The notes under the pieces: model-generated | Told to the model about the DNA's origin: nothing | Database searches by the model: none | Seen by the model: only the letters and a program-made list of their open reading frames with translations | Made by a program: the position numbers and the translations under genes | DNA from: Niabella aurantiaca DSM 17617 | GTDB taxonomy: Bacteria > Bacteroidota > Bacteroidia > Chitinophagales > Chitinophagaceae | Length of the DNA: 64,000 bases | Reading direction: 5' to 3' | Assembly (NCBI RefSeq): GCF_000374125.1 | Contig: NZ_KB893645.1 | Span: 124,109 to 188,108, forward strand | Part shown: one piece after another, positions 50,515 through 61,400 of the stretch | Layout: each line of letters starts with the position of its first letter | Position numbering within the stretch: the first letter of the stretch is position 1

Positions 50515-51555
50515 TTATTTTAAGGCCACGCCTTCAGCGTGACGGGTTGTGAATTTTTTTATTGCTTCTGATATCTGTTCAAATTCCAGTAAAAAACCAT
50601 CGTGTCCATAATCGGAGCGGATCAGCTTTTCAATGGCTCCGGGTATATGTTCTGCCAAAAACTCCTGTTCCTCCGGAGGAAACAGCACATCTCCTTCCAG
50701 GGCCAGGGCCAGCGTCTTTGCTTTGATGGCCTCCAGCGCTTTAATGACGCCGCCCCGGCCACGGCCAAGGTTATGACTGTCCATGCTTTTGCTGAGGGCA
50801 TAATAGCTGAATGCATTAAAGCGGGCCGATAGTTTGGTGCCCTGGTAGCGTTGATAGCTTTCACTGCGAAAAGCTTCCAGCTGATCGTCCGAGAGCTCAG
50901 ACTGTGTTTTGTTATAGGCGATGGCATTGCGGTAAGAAAGCAGGGCAATGCCCCTAGCCACTTCCATCCCTTTTCTTCCCGCATCGGGGCTTTTTGTTTG
51001 CCAGGTCTGGTCGGCCTCAATAGCAAAACGCTGAGAGGCATTAAAGGCCTTTCCCCAGGGCGAATGAACGGCATTGGTAGCCAGCGGAATGATGTATTCG
51101 AAGAGCTCCGGGTCCTGTACGGCCCATTCCAGCAGTTGCTGGCCGCCGGTACTGCCGCCGATGCCTACTTTTATTTTCCGGATGCCCAGTTCGTTTTGCA
51201 GCAGCTGATAGGCCCGTGCCATATCGCGGATCGTAAAAAAGGGAAAATCGTGATAGTAGGGCTCGTCCGTAGCGGGGTCAACATCCAGCGGGCTGCTGCT
51301 GCCATAGCAACTGCCGGGCATGTTCACGCAGATGATGAAATCCCGGGCAGGGTCAAAAACTTTTCCGGGGCCGATCATCTCGGGCCACCACTCATGCGGG
51401 TTGCTATTGGCTGTAAGCGCATGAAAGATCCAGATGATGTTGGACTGGTCCCCATTGACCGTACCATAGGTCGTATAGGCCAGCCGCAGGTTTTGAAAAA
51501 TGGCGCCGCTTTCTAATTCGAAAGGCCCGGTATGTGTAAATATCTTTTGTTGCAT
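50515..51555 (-). CDS. metX: Homoserine O-acetyltransferase
   Basis: 346 aa alpha/beta hydrolase from the ATG at 51555. Nucleophile Ser135 in GIGGSTGGQQ, FHALTAN (44-50) oxyanion region, GSCYGSSSPLDVDP (81-94) and a late YGHDGFLLEF with the catalytic His. Acetylates homoserine from acetyl-CoA for direct sulfhydrylation by MetY, encoded just upstream. Confidence 0.94.
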   Translation of the reverse strand: MQQKIFTHTGPFELESGAIFQNLRLAYTTYGTVNGDQSNIIWIFHALTANSNPHEWWPEMIGPGKVFDPARDFIICVNMPGSCYGSSSPLDVDPATDEPYYHDFPFFTIRDMARAYQLLQNELGIRKIKVGIGGSTGGQQLLEWAVQDPELFEYIIPLATNAVHSPWGKAFNASQRFAIEADQTWQTKSPDAGRKGMEVARGIALLSYRNAIAYNKTQSELSDDQLEAFRSESYQRYQGTKLSARFNAFSYYALSKSMDSHNLGRGRGGVIKALEAIKAKTLALALEGDVLFPPEEQEFLAEHIPGAIEKLIRSDYGHDGFLLEFEQISEAIKKFTTRHAEGVALK

Positions 51556-51568
51556 TCTTTTTTTGGAA

Positions 51569-51601
51569 AGTCCCGCAAGGCTTACCAAGCCTTACGGGAC
51601 T
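51569..51601. repeat. Strong hairpin between metY and metX
   Basis: AGTCCCG and CGGGACT plus AAGGCTT and AAGCCTT form a 15-bp stem with one mismatch and a 3-base loop (plus-strand 51569-51601). No T-run follows on the minus strand, so it more likely stabilises or processes the mRNA than ends it. It sits within the operon. Confidence 0.6.
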
Positions 51602-51610
51602 GGTCTTATT

Positions 51611-52939
<1,329 letters not shown>

Positions 52940-53166
52940 TTAATGAAATGAAAAAAAGATGTTGAAATATATATGCGGTTCTGAAGACCCGCGGGGGTAG
53001 ATGGTAAGATGGTATGCCTGCTACGGCATACAACAAACAGGGCAACACATTACGGGTGTAATGTACGGGATGGTGTATGTTGCTCTTTGTTTCATGCAGA
53101 TTACGAATTTAATAGAGTTTCGTTTCATATTCAAAAAAAATTAATGGCAGCGGATCGCCGGCGCAT

Positions 53167-53198
53167 AAAAAAAGCCCACCGGATAAACCAGATGAGCT
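53167..53198 (-). terminator. Terminator of the metY SAM riboswitch
   Basis: On the minus strand AGCTCATCTGG, loop TTTAT, CCGGTGGGCT, then seven T. Stem of about ten pairs with two G-T pairs. The loop-side TTTATC can pair with GATAAG, the 3' strand of the riboswitch P1 helix, giving a plausible antiterminator. Confidence 0.75.
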
Positions 53199-53231
53199 GT
53201 TCTATTAAGTTTTAATATACTACTGATCCGA

Positions 53232-53335
53232 CTTATCTTCCTCCCGCCTTGCGGGAGCTGGAATTGGCACCTTGTTATCCTTATAACAGGTTGCCAAGGC
53301 TTCACAGGGCCAAACCCTCTGCCTTTCTTGATAAG
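53232..53335 (-). promoter_or_regulatory. SAM-I (S-box) riboswitch upstream of metY-metX-hom
   Basis: Read on the minus strand: P1 CTTATC ... GATAAG; core AGAAAGGCAGAGGGTTTGGC with GCCC, then GTGAAGCCTTGGCAACC, AAGGTGCCAATTCC and a P4 hairpin CTCCCGCAAGGCGGGAG. All conserved S-box segments are in order. Bound SAM stabilises P1 and should favour the terminator at 53167-53198, shutting off methionine synthesis. Confidence 0.93.
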
Positions 53336-53391
53336 GTTCCCGTCAACGGCGGGATGATAAAAGAACTTATTTGTCCTGCAATAGGACGGCG

Positions 53392-53399
53392 CAAAGTTA
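53392..53399 (-). promoter_or_regulatory. -7 box TAACTTTG for the metY riboswitch transcript
   Basis: Plus-strand CAAAGTTA. Transcription would start about 53387, where GTCCT-ATTGC-AGGAC (53374-53388) forms a hairpin at the very 5' end, ahead of the aptamer. Confidence 0.6.
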
Positions 53400-53471
53400 G
53401 GAAACTATGGGGAAAGAAAAAAGCGATACAGTGATCTCCGGCCTAATTGACTGTACATCAGTATTTTTCAT

Positions 53472-53498
53472 GAACAATTGTTAGTTTTTAAATTGTTC
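53472..53498. promoter_or_regulatory. Dyad GAACAATT/AATTGTTC upstream of pckA
   Basis: GAACAATT (53472-53479) and AATTGTTC (53491-53498) are perfect inverted 8-mers over an 11-base gap, about 95-120 bases before the pckA promoter box and next to the divergent met promoter. A possible regulator site; the protein is unknown. Confidence 0.45.
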
Positions 53499-53590
53499 TT
53501 TGAATTTTGTTCTCTTGCCTATCGTCGATAATTTTAAAATTTCAAATTAAAACGGCTTAAAATATATTTTTTTTAGATTTTTTCAAATTA

Positions 53591-53598
53591 TATTTTTG
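53591..53598 (+). promoter_or_regulatory. -7 box TATTTTTG for pckA
   Basis: TAnnTTTG match with a T-rich -33 region, 26 bases before the ATG at 53625. Confidence 0.5.
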
Positions 53599-53624
53599 CT
53601 GCTTCAACAAAGTTTAAACGCAAT

Positions 53625-55229
53625 ATGCTTACAAAGCCATTGGAGATCCCGGAAAAACAGCTGAGGGCTGCGGGGCTGAATTTGAACAACCGGATCCATT
53701 ACCAACTGTCTTCTGAAGAACTGGTTGAAGACACATTGATGAACGGCCAGGGCCGGCTGAACGATACGGGCGCGCTGGTAATTTCTACAGGAACCTTCAC
53801 CGGGAGGTCGCCCGGGGATAAATTTATTGTCAGGGACGAGCTTACGGAAAAGACCGTTGACTGGGGGCATTTTAACCATCCCATCGAAGAAAGATATTTT
53901 GACCGGATACTGGAAGATGTGCGGGACTATTTAAATACCCGGAAAGAGCTGTGGGTGCGCGATGCCTATGCCTGCGCCGCACCGGAATACGGCCTGAATA
54001 TCCGTATTGTGAATGAACTGCCCTGGATGAACCTCTTTGCCCATCATCTTTTTTTGCGTCCTTCAGAAGAAGCGTTGGAATCGTTTGAGCCCGGCTGGCA
54101 TATTCTTTCCGCGCCGGGGCTGCAGCTGGATCCGGAACGTTGTGGCGTACGGCAGGGAAATGCAACGGTGGTCAGCATGAAGCATAAAATGATCCTGATC
54201 GCGGGCAGCAGCTATACCGGTGAAATTAAAAAGGGGATCTTTTCTATATTGAACTACCTGCTGCCCGAGATACACAATGTCCTGAGCATGCACTGCTCTG
54301 CAAACGTAGGCGGGAACGGCGATACGGCTTTGTTCTTTGGCCTGAGCGGCACCGGCAAAACGACCCTGAGCACCGACCCCGGACGGAAGCTGATCGGGGA
54401 TGATGAACACGGTTGGGACGATAGCCGGATCTTTAATTTTGAAGGTGGATGTTATGCAAAATGCATCGGCCTCTCGGAAGAAAAAGAACCGGAAATTTAT
54501 CATGCGGTAAGGAAAGGCGCGCTTGTGGAGAATGTTACCTTTTATCCCGGAACCGACCAGATCAATTTCAATGATGCATCCATTACAGAAAATACCCGGG
54601 TGGCCTATCCCATTTATTTTGTAGAAAATATTGTTCCGGAAGAAACCGGAGGCACTCCGGGGAATATATTCTTTCTGACCTGTGATGCTTACGGCGTGCT
54701 GCCCCCTATAAGCCGGCTGACCCGGGAGCAGGCACTTTACTATTTTATCAGTGGCTATACTGCAAAAGTGGCCGGAACGGAAACGGGGGTTACCGAGCCC
54801 CGGGCTACGTTCAGCGCCTGCTTTGGAGCGCCCTTTATACCCCTGCACCCGGGCCGCTATGCGGCAATGCTGGGAGACCGGATCGCTAAACACGGTGTGA
54901 ACGTGTGGATGGTCAATACCGGCTGGACCGGCGGTGCATACGGAACCGGATCGCGGATCCGGCTTTCGGACTCCCGGGCAATGATACGGGCCGCGCTGAA
55001 CGGCAGCCTGGATCCTGTGCCCTATCACCGGGACCCGGTATTTGATCTGATGATCCCCGACAGCTGCCCGGACGTCAATCCAAAAATATTGATACCGCGT
55101 CAGACCTGGGAAGATCCCGAAGCATATGAACTGCAGGCGAAAAAACTGGCCCTGCAGTTTTCAGAAAATTTCAAAAACTATGCAGGCATGGTTGCTGAGG
55201 AAGTAAAAGCCGCAGGGCCAAAGGTCTGA
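53625..55229 (+). CDS. pckA: Phosphoenolpyruvate carboxykinase (ATP)
   Basis: 534 aa. Oxaloacetate plus ATP to PEP, first step of gluconeogenesis. Substrate Arg61 in FTGRSPGDKF (58-67), kinase P-loop GLSGTGKT (239-246) followed by TLSTD, metal site GDDEHGW (258-264). Length and motifs are those of the ATP-dependent class. Own promoter and terminator, so monocistronic. Confidence 0.96.
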   Translation: MLTKPLEIPEKQLRAAGLNLNNRIHYQLSSEELVEDTLMNGQGRLNDTGALVISTGTFTGRSPGDKFIVRDELTEKTVDWGHFNHPIEERYFDRILEDVRDYLNTRKELWVRDAYACAAPEYGLNIRIVNELPWMNLFAHHLFLRPSEEALESFEPGWHILSAPGLQLDPERCGVRQGNATVVSMKHKMILIAGSSYTGEIKKGIFSILNYLLPEIHNVLSMHCSANVGGNGDTALFFGLSGTGKTTLSTDPGRKLIGDDEHGWDDSRIFNFEGGCYAKCIGLSEEKEPEIYHAVRKGALVENVTFYPGTDQINFNDASITENTRVAYPIYFVENIVPEETGGTPGNIFFLTCDAYGVLPPISRLTREQALYYFISGYTAKVAGTETGVTEPRATFSACFGAPFIPLHPGRYAAMLGDRIAKHGVNVWMVNTGWTGGAYGTGSRIRLSDSRAMIRAALNGSLDPVPYHRDPVFDLMIPDSCPDVNPKILIPRQTWEDPEAYELQAKKLALQFSENFKNYAGMVAEEVKAAGPKV

Positions 55230-55259
55230 ATAATTCCTTTGTGTTTGTTTTATGAAGGG

Positions 55260-55281
55260 GCCACCGTAACGGTGGCTTTTT
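55260..55281 (+). terminator. Intrinsic terminator after pckA
   Basis: GCCACCG, loop TAA, CGGTGGC and five T: a textbook 7-bp terminator 30 bases after the stop. Confidence 0.85.
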
Positions 55282-55431
55282 CTTGGGCTTGCCTTGCTGG
55301 AGAAGGGGCCAAACGCGGCTGCCTGAAAAGACCGGTAAAAACGATCGCGGAAAACCCGGAGCGGGCATGGCCCGGGCGGATGTACCCGAACAATATCCTG
55401 CCCGGATTGTTTTAATGCATAAAACTAAAAT

Positions 55432-56385
55432 ATGAATAAGACAACACTGGGACATACGGATCTGCAGATCGCTCCGGTTGTTTTTGGCGGCAATGTGTTT
55501 GGCTGGACGGTGGATGAGCCGGCTTCGTTTGCACTGCTCGACCATTTTGTAGGTGACGGGTTTAACATGATCGATACGGCGAATCAATATGCGTACTGGG
55601 CACCAGGCAACAAGGGCGGCGAATCGGAAACCATTATTGGTAACTGGCTCCGGAAAACCGGTAAGCGGAATGAGGTGATGATTGCCACAAAAGTGGGCGG
55701 CCCTATGCCCGGTCAGCCCCAGCCGGATACCTCAAAGGCATATATCCTGAAGGAGGTGGAACACTCGTTAAGGCGCCTGCAGATAGAGACGATCGATCTT
55801 TACCAGACCCATTTTGACAATGAATCGGTACCGGTAGAAGAAACGCTGGAAGCTTACGACGCGCTGATCAAAACGGGAAAGGTACGCTGGATCGGCGCCT
55901 CCAATTTATCGCCGCAGCGCCTGGATGCATCGCTGGAAGCATCGGCAGCCCATGCTTGGCCGGTGTACCAGACCCTGCAGCCGGAATATAACCTGTATCA
56001 CCGGCAACAGTACGAAACGCAATACGAGCCTATAGCGGTGGCCCATGGATTGGGCGTGATCACCTACTATTCGCTGGCCAGCGGTTTTTTAACCGGAAAA
56101 TACCGCAATGAAAAGGATCTTGCAAAAAGCGCCCGGGGCGCCGGTGTAAAAAAGATGCTGGATGAACGGGGAAAAAAGATCCTGGCAGCCCTCGACGAAG
56201 CAGCACAGGAATATCATACCACCCCGGCAACCGTGGCCCTGGCCTGGCTGCTGGCACGGCCTTCCGTAACGGCGCCTGTTGTGAGCGCCACCAGTATTGG
56301 TCAGATGCAAAGTATGACCGGTGCCGTGCGCCTGCAGCTTTCAGCCGATGCGCTGGCAACGCTTGATGCGGCCAGCGCGTATTAA
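55432..56385 (+). CDS. Aldo/keto reductase
   Basis: 317 aa TIM-barrel NADPH oxidoreductase. Catalytic tetrad D48, Y53, K87 and H127 (IDTANQYAYW; ATKVGG; LYQTHFDN). Ends with a standard AKR cofactor region (VVSATSIGQMQSM). Broad carbonyl reductase of unknown substrate, probably the YajO/IolS-like group. Stands alone between pckA and the convergent cystathionine synthase gene. Confidence 0.88.
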   Translation: MNKTTLGHTDLQIAPVVFGGNVFGWTVDEPASFALLDHFVGDGFNMIDTANQYAYWAPGNKGGESETIIGNWLRKTGKRNEVMIATKVGGPMPGQPQPDTSKAYILKEVEHSLRRLQIETIDLYQTHFDNESVPVEETLEAYDALIKTGKVRWIGASNLSPQRLDASLEASAAHAWPVYQTLQPEYNLYHRQQYETQYEPIAVAHGLGVITYYSLASGFLTGKYRNEKDLAKSARGAGVKKMLDERGKKILAALDEAAQEYHTTPATVALAWLLARPSVTAPVVSATSIGQMQSMTGAVRLQLSADALATLDAASAY

Positions 56386-56389
56386 CGGG

Positions 56390-56426
56390 ATAGACCTGCC
56401 AGGTTTTTAAAACCTAACAGGTCTAT
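56390..56426. terminator. Bidirectional hairpin between convergent genes
   Basis: ATAGACCTG CC AGGTTTT faces AAAACCT AA CAGGTCTAT: 16 paired positions with a two-base internal mismatch. The A- and T-runs on both sides let it end transcription from either gene. The words GACCTG/AGGTTTT recur in many Bacteroidota spacers (from memory, not searched). Confidence 0.7.
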
Positions 56427-56445
56427 GGATCTCCAGATCGCGTTG

Positions 56446-57612
56446 CTATTGTGCGGTTGTAAGCCACCCGGCAGTAATGCGCAGGGCTCTTTTCAGATCA
56501 TCGATCAGGTCTTCTGTGTCTTCCAGGCCCACGGAAAGCCGTATCAGGCTGTCGGAAACGCCTGAGTGGTGGCGGACCGCAGCGGGAATGGATTTATGGG
56601 TCATTTCGCTGGGTAAGCAGAGCAGGCTTTTTACGCCTCCAAGACTTTCCGCCAGCTGAAAATAGCGGGTGGATCTTACCAGCCTTGCAGCGATGTCTTT
56701 TTCATCGATCTGGAGGTCGAAGCTGACAACACCACCGAAGTAGCTTTGCTGCTGCTTTGCAATGGCATGATTGTGATGGCTGGCGAGCCCGGGATAATAA
56801 ACGTTCCGGACCAGTTCCTGTGTTTTTAAGAATTCGGCCACAGCCTGCGCGCTTTTTGAATGTTGGGCAACGCGCAGCGGAAGCGTTTCAATGCCCCGGA
56901 TGGTAAGCCAGCTGTCAAAAGGGGCCAGTATGGCGCCCGAAGCATTCTGAATAAATTTGATCTGGTCACCAAGCGCGGGGTTCTGAGTAATCACCAGTCC
57001 GGCGATCACATCGCTGTGCCCCGCAAGGTATTTGGTAGCGCTGTGCACCACCAGGTCGGCCCCCAGCTCCAACGGCTTTTGTGCGGCGGGCGATGCAAAG
57101 GTATTGTCTACGCAAAGCAGGATATCATGCGCTTTGGCAATGGTGGCAATAGCCCGGATATCGGAGATCTTTAAGGTAGGGTTGGTAGGCGTTTCGATCC
57201 AGATCAGTTTTGTTTTTGGGGTGATGGCTTTTGCTACCTGCGCAACGTCTGTTGTATCGGCATACTGTACCCGGATCCCGAATTTTTGATATACCTGCGT
57301 AAACAGGCGAAAAGCGCCACCGTAAATATCCTCCACTGCAAGGATCTCATCTCCGGCGGTCAATAGCTTCACCACGGCATCAATGGCGGCAAGGCCGCTG
57401 GCAAAGGCATAGCCGTTGCTGCCTCCTTCCAGTGTTGCAATCAGCCGCTCCAGGGCAGCGCGCGTGGGGTTGTTGGTGCGGGAGTAATCGTAGCCGCGGT
57501 GCACACCGGGCGCTTCCTGTACAAAAGTGGAAGTTTGATAAATGGGGGTGGAGAGGGCGCCGGTCAGCTCATCTGCCGGAATGCTGTGCAGGATCTTTGT
57601 TTGCTCTTTCAT
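56446..57612 (-). CDS. Cystathionine gamma-synthase/lyase-type PLP enzyme
   Basis: 388 aa from the ATG at 57612; the frame is open further upstream but that part is the riboswitch leader. PLP Lys194 in HSATKYLAGHS, Asp169 in CVDNTFASP, YSRTNNPTRAALERLIATLEGG cut at 43-64. Typical of trans-sulfuration enzymes. Since metY gives direct sulfhydrylation, this may serve cysteine-homocysteine exchange or act as a lyase; SAM control argues for the methionine direction. Confidence 0.88.
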   Translation of the reverse strand: MKEQTKILHSIPADELTGALSTPIYQTSTFVQEAPGVHRGYDYSRTNNPTRAALERLIATLEGGSNGYAFASGLAAIDAVVKLLTAGDEILAVEDIYGGAFRLFTQVYQKFGIRVQYADTTDVAQVAKAITPKTKLIWIETPTNPTLKISDIRAIATIAKAHDILLCVDNTFASPAAQKPLELGADLVVHSATKYLAGHSDVIAGLVITQNPALGDQIKFIQNASGAILAPFDSWLTIRGIETLPLRVAQHSKSAQAVAEFLKTQELVRNVYYPGLASHHNHAIAKQQQSYFGGVVSFDLQIDEKDIAARLVRSTRYFQLAESLGGVKSLLCLPSEMTHKSIPAAVRHHSGVSDSLIRLSVGLEDTEDLIDDLKRALRITAGWLTTAQ

Positions 57613-57688
57613 TTTTTTGTTTTTAATAGTGAAGAATACACCTGAAAAAATCCATCCGGAACGACGTACAGCAAAGATGCCGGGGCGC

Positions 57689-57722
57689 AAAAAAAAATAC
57701 GCTCCCGACAAGTCAGAAGCGC
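57689..57722 (-). terminator. Terminator of the second SAM riboswitch
   Basis: Minus strand: GCGCTTCTGAC, loop TT, GTCGGGAGCG then TA and nine T. Nine consecutive pairs incl. two G-T. It lies between the aptamer and the coding start, the normal place for an attenuator. Confidence 0.8.
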
Positions 57723-57762
57723 ATTCAACTATTTTGTAAATAAATGAAAAGGCTTTTACTAA

Positions 57763-57863
57763 CTTATCTTTCCACAAGTGTGGTTGAAGGTGGCACCTTC
57801 CCGCGCGGGGGCGGAGGTTGCCAAGACGTCATTGGGTCAAGTCCCTCGGTCTTTCTGGATAAG
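57763..57863 (-). promoter_or_regulatory. SAM-I (S-box) riboswitch upstream of the cystathionine synthase gene
   Basis: Minus strand: P1 CTTATC ... GATAAG, CAGAAAGACCGAGGGACTTG, ACCCAATGACGTCTTGGCAACC in two pieces, GGTGCCACCTTC and the hairpin CCACACTTGTGG. It differs from the metY copy in nearly every variable stem yet keeps all core positions, so it is a second, separately evolved copy rather than a recent duplicate. Confidence 0.92.
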
Positions 57864-57883
57864 AATACTTTCAAGAACTGCGG

Positions 57884-57891
57884 CAAAAGTA
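57884..57891 (-). promoter_or_regulatory. -7 box TACTTTTG for the second riboswitch transcript
   Basis: Plus-strand CAAAAGTA. The transcript would start about 57879, some 16 bases before the aptamer P1. Confidence 0.55.
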
Positions 57892-58458
57892 GAAACTATT
57901 TGCCGGGATTGCCAAATTTTTTTTTCCGGGCAATAAAAATATCCATGGGTCGGGAGCTCATGCACGTTGTAAAGAAATAATAACCCGGCGAATAAAAATC
58001 TTTTCCGCCGAAGGGCGAATCCTGCCCCTTTTTCCATTATCAATGAGGGCAGGACCGGAAAATCGGCGCTTCAGCATTGTTCTACCTGAGGCGGAGTGCT
58101 ATCGGGTTGTTTTGTTTGTATATTTTTTTAATAAAGAGCCCGGTTTATTGTATAAATAATACGCTTTCGTTGTTTTTATTTTAAAAAATACTGAAAAAAA
58201 TTTTGTTTATGTATTTTTTTCAATAACATTTGTCCTGCTATTCTCTATTCTTTAATAAACCCCCTCGAACCTACTATGACCCCCAAACAACAAACGTAGT
58301 ATTTCCCCTTCCGCGGTAAAAAAGGAATGTCCGGGAATGCAGAAAGAAATACCTGAGAATGTAAAGACGTCACTGTTTACACAGCAGCGTTATGCCCGTT
58401 TATTGCCAGTATTCCCTTCTTTTTTACTGTTTCAAAATGTATCGCATTCTTTAAACCT
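57892..58458. other. Long AT-rich region before susC
   Basis: About 570 bases. The first part is GC-poor with T/A runs (58110-58260). ATAACATTTG (about 58224) is a near match to a -7 box, and TAATAAACCCCC at about 58252 begins a C-rich stretch. No gene is evident; the susC promoter and any regulator site should lie here. Confidence 0.4.
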
Positions 58459-58478
58459 GCCCGTCTGGTCAGGCGGGC
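58459..58478 (+). promoter_or_regulatory. Hairpin just before the susC start
   Basis: GCCCGTCTG and CAGGCGGGC form nine pairs (one G-T) with a minimal loop, ending 17 bases before the ATG at 58496. It could occlude or define the translation start region of susC. Confidence 0.5.
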
Positions 58479-58495
58479 TAAAATCATGAGCGCTT

Positions 58496-61400
58496 ATGCA
58501 AACAAGATTTCAGAAGTGTTTTACAGGCTTCCCTGTGCTGCTGTGTTGCCTGTTGTTAAAACTAAGCACCCTGCAGGCAGCAACGCCTGTTGCAGACAAT
58601 CACCTTCCGCTGTTGATGCAGGCAGCACCTGTTGAGGGGAAGGTAACCGACTCCGCCGGCAATCCTGTGGCCGGTGCCACCGTTAAGATCAAAGGCCGCT
58701 CCCTTGCGGTTGCCACGGCAACGGACGGCTCTTTCAGGATCAATGTATCCCCGGGTGAAGTACTGGAAATAACCGCCATCGGCTATCAGCCGCAGGAGAT
58801 GACCGTTGGGAATGAAGCCACGCTGCAGATCCGGCTTTCTGCCACCACTGCCGCATTGGACGAAGTGGTTGTAGTGGGTTACGGAAAGCAGAAACGTTCT
58901 AACTTAACGGGGGCCGTTACCAGCATCAGCACAAAAAAACTTACGGATATACCGGCGGCAAATATGTCCAATACCCTGGCGGGCCGCGCTCCGGGGGTAA
59001 CGGTAACCAACACTTCCGGTCTTTCAGGCGCCAGTTCCACCATCCGCATCCGCGGGGCCAACGGCGAGCCGTTGTATGTGATTGACGGGGTGATCAAAGG
59101 CAAGGCCGAGTTTGATGCGCTGGATCCGAATGAGATCGACCAGATGAGTGTATTGAAGGATGCGGCTACGGCTTCTATATACGGTTCCAGGGCGGGCAAC
59201 GGTGTGGTGGTGGTTACAACAAAAAAAGGAACCGCCCAAAAGCCCGCATTGCATTTTCAGACCTCCTTTTCCAGATCCACACCCACAAGCACACTGCTGA
59301 GCGATCTTACCACGGCCACGGATGAACTGATCTATCAGAACCGGGTGGTGGCCTTCAATAACGAGTATAACAAAAAGAACGATCCGCTGCCCAATGGCGA
59401 AACCGAGTTCAATTATTTTAAGGATAAGAACTATAATGTAAACGACTGGGTATGGCGCAATCCTGCCGTGCAAAAATACCTGCTCGATATCTCCGGGGGA
59501 AGCGAAAAGCTGAATTATTATAATATGATCAGCTATACCGGAGAAAACGGTTCTTATGAGAACCTGGGGTATAAAAAATTCAACCTGCGTTCGAACATTA
59601 CGGCAAAGATCACGGATGACATCAAGCTGAACATGAATATTGCAGCGGGGCAGCAGAATTCGGATAAATTCTACTGGCCGTTCTCGCCGGATGATGATTA
59701 TGATGTATCGGATTTTTACCGCGTAACCTTTAACTGGCCCAAGCTGTACCCGTTTTATACCAACGCAGACGGCACACCGGCGGATCATATAACGGATTAC
59801 CCCGTTCAAACGCCCATGGGCAGCTGGCAGGCCTGGAGCGTGATCGACCAGGTAATGGGCGACCGGTATATAAAGACCCGGAAACGACAGCTGAATACGA
59901 TCGCAACGCTGGACATCAACCTGCATAAGGTAACCCCCGGGCTGGCCGCCAAGATCGTGGGTAACTACGAAGCCAACGATTTTTTGCGGAAATGGTATAT
60001 GACCTTCCAGAAAAATTATGTGTTCATACAGGGCGATCCGCAGAACCGGTTTGTACCGGGGCCGCCGGATCCTAACAAAACGAACACGTTTAACTTCAGC
60101 CAGCAGGCGCCCTTTTTACGCTACCGGCAGGATAATGGCTGGAAGTACCAGTTCAACGCATTCCTTACCTATAACCGCAGCTTTGGAAAACATGCCATCG
60201 ATGCCCTTGCGGTGTTCGAGCAGCGGCAGGAACATTTTTACCGGTCGATCGCCACGGCTTACAACCCCATCGCCAATATCGATCAGTTCTTTCCATATTC
60301 CGCAGATCCCGCGGACCGGTTTGCAGACGGGCTGGAAGGCCTGGGGGCTGCTCAATCATGGATCGGCCGGCTGAACTATAACTATGCCAACCGGTACATT
60401 GCGGAAGTATCGCTCCGGTACGATGGCAACAGCGCTTTTGCCAAAGGGCACAAATGGGGCGCTTACCCCTCTGTATCGCTGGCCTGGCGGCTTTCGCAGG
60501 AATCGTTTTTTAAAGACCACGTAGCTTTCATGAACGAGCTCAAGATAAGAGCGTCCTATGGTACTACCGGAAATGATCTCAACTATTCCAATATTGCAGA
60601 TCCGCAGGTCATCGATGGATTCCTGTATAATGAGACGTACCAGAACAGTACGCCCTATGTATTTGGAGATCGCCTGTATAAAACCATCCGCCCCAGCCCG
60701 GTGCCGGTGCCCGGTTTGACCTGGGCCACCGTGGAGAATCAGAACATCGGCCTGGACTTTGCCACGCTGAGCAACCGGCTTTCCGGAAGACTGGATTTCT
60801 TTACCAACCGGATGAAGGACATCCTGGCCTCGCGGGTGGTGGCCATACCGGATGTGTATGGTACCACGCCGGCGCCGGAAAATTATGCGGTGCGTTCTTT
60901 TAAAGGAGCAGAGTTTGATGTGCAATGGAGCGACCAGGCCGGGAAGGAGATCTCGTACGCGGTATATGCCAATATGGGGTATGCCCGGGACCGTTGGGAT
61001 GTGCTGGATGAGCCGGTGGCCTACGGCCCGGATGGTGTGGAGCATTTCCGCACCCGCATCGGCCAGCCGGAGGATCGCATCTATGGCTTTAAAGCACTGG
61101 GCATCGTACGTACGCAGGAACAGCTGGATGAGCTGATGGAAAAAAGATACAACTATTATGGACGCAAACCGTATATGGGAGCGATTGTCTATGAAGATGT
61201 AAGAGGCGATGGCTACACACCCGGGGCCGACGGAAGGATCGACGGTAACGATGTACAGCTATTGAGCAAGAACGGGAAACCGAGGATCAATTATGGTTTT
61301 GGTTTCAATGTATCCTGGAAAGGTCTTTCGCTGGATGCACATTTCCAGGGAGTGACCTCCTATGATGTAATGATCAGCAACCAGGACGGGCCCGGCATCC

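Noticed and set aside
53009-53215. 68-codon plus-strand frame between metY and the riboswitch
   Set aside because: It overlaps the riboswitch terminator on the other strand and has no recognisable sequence.
54063-55028. 321-codon open frame on the minus strand opposite pckA
   Set aside because: It is a shadow of pckA: it overlaps the conserved P-loop region, has no recognisable domain and no promoter or start signal.
57613-57777. N-terminal extension of the cystathionine synthase frame up to 57777
   Set aside because: The extension would translate the terminator and the 3' end of the SAM riboswitch; the ATG at 57612 gives the family N-terminus.
59024-59926. 300-codon minus-strand frame opposite susC
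   Set aside because: Lies entirely within the susC coding region and reads as the hydrophobic complement of barrel strands; no family character.
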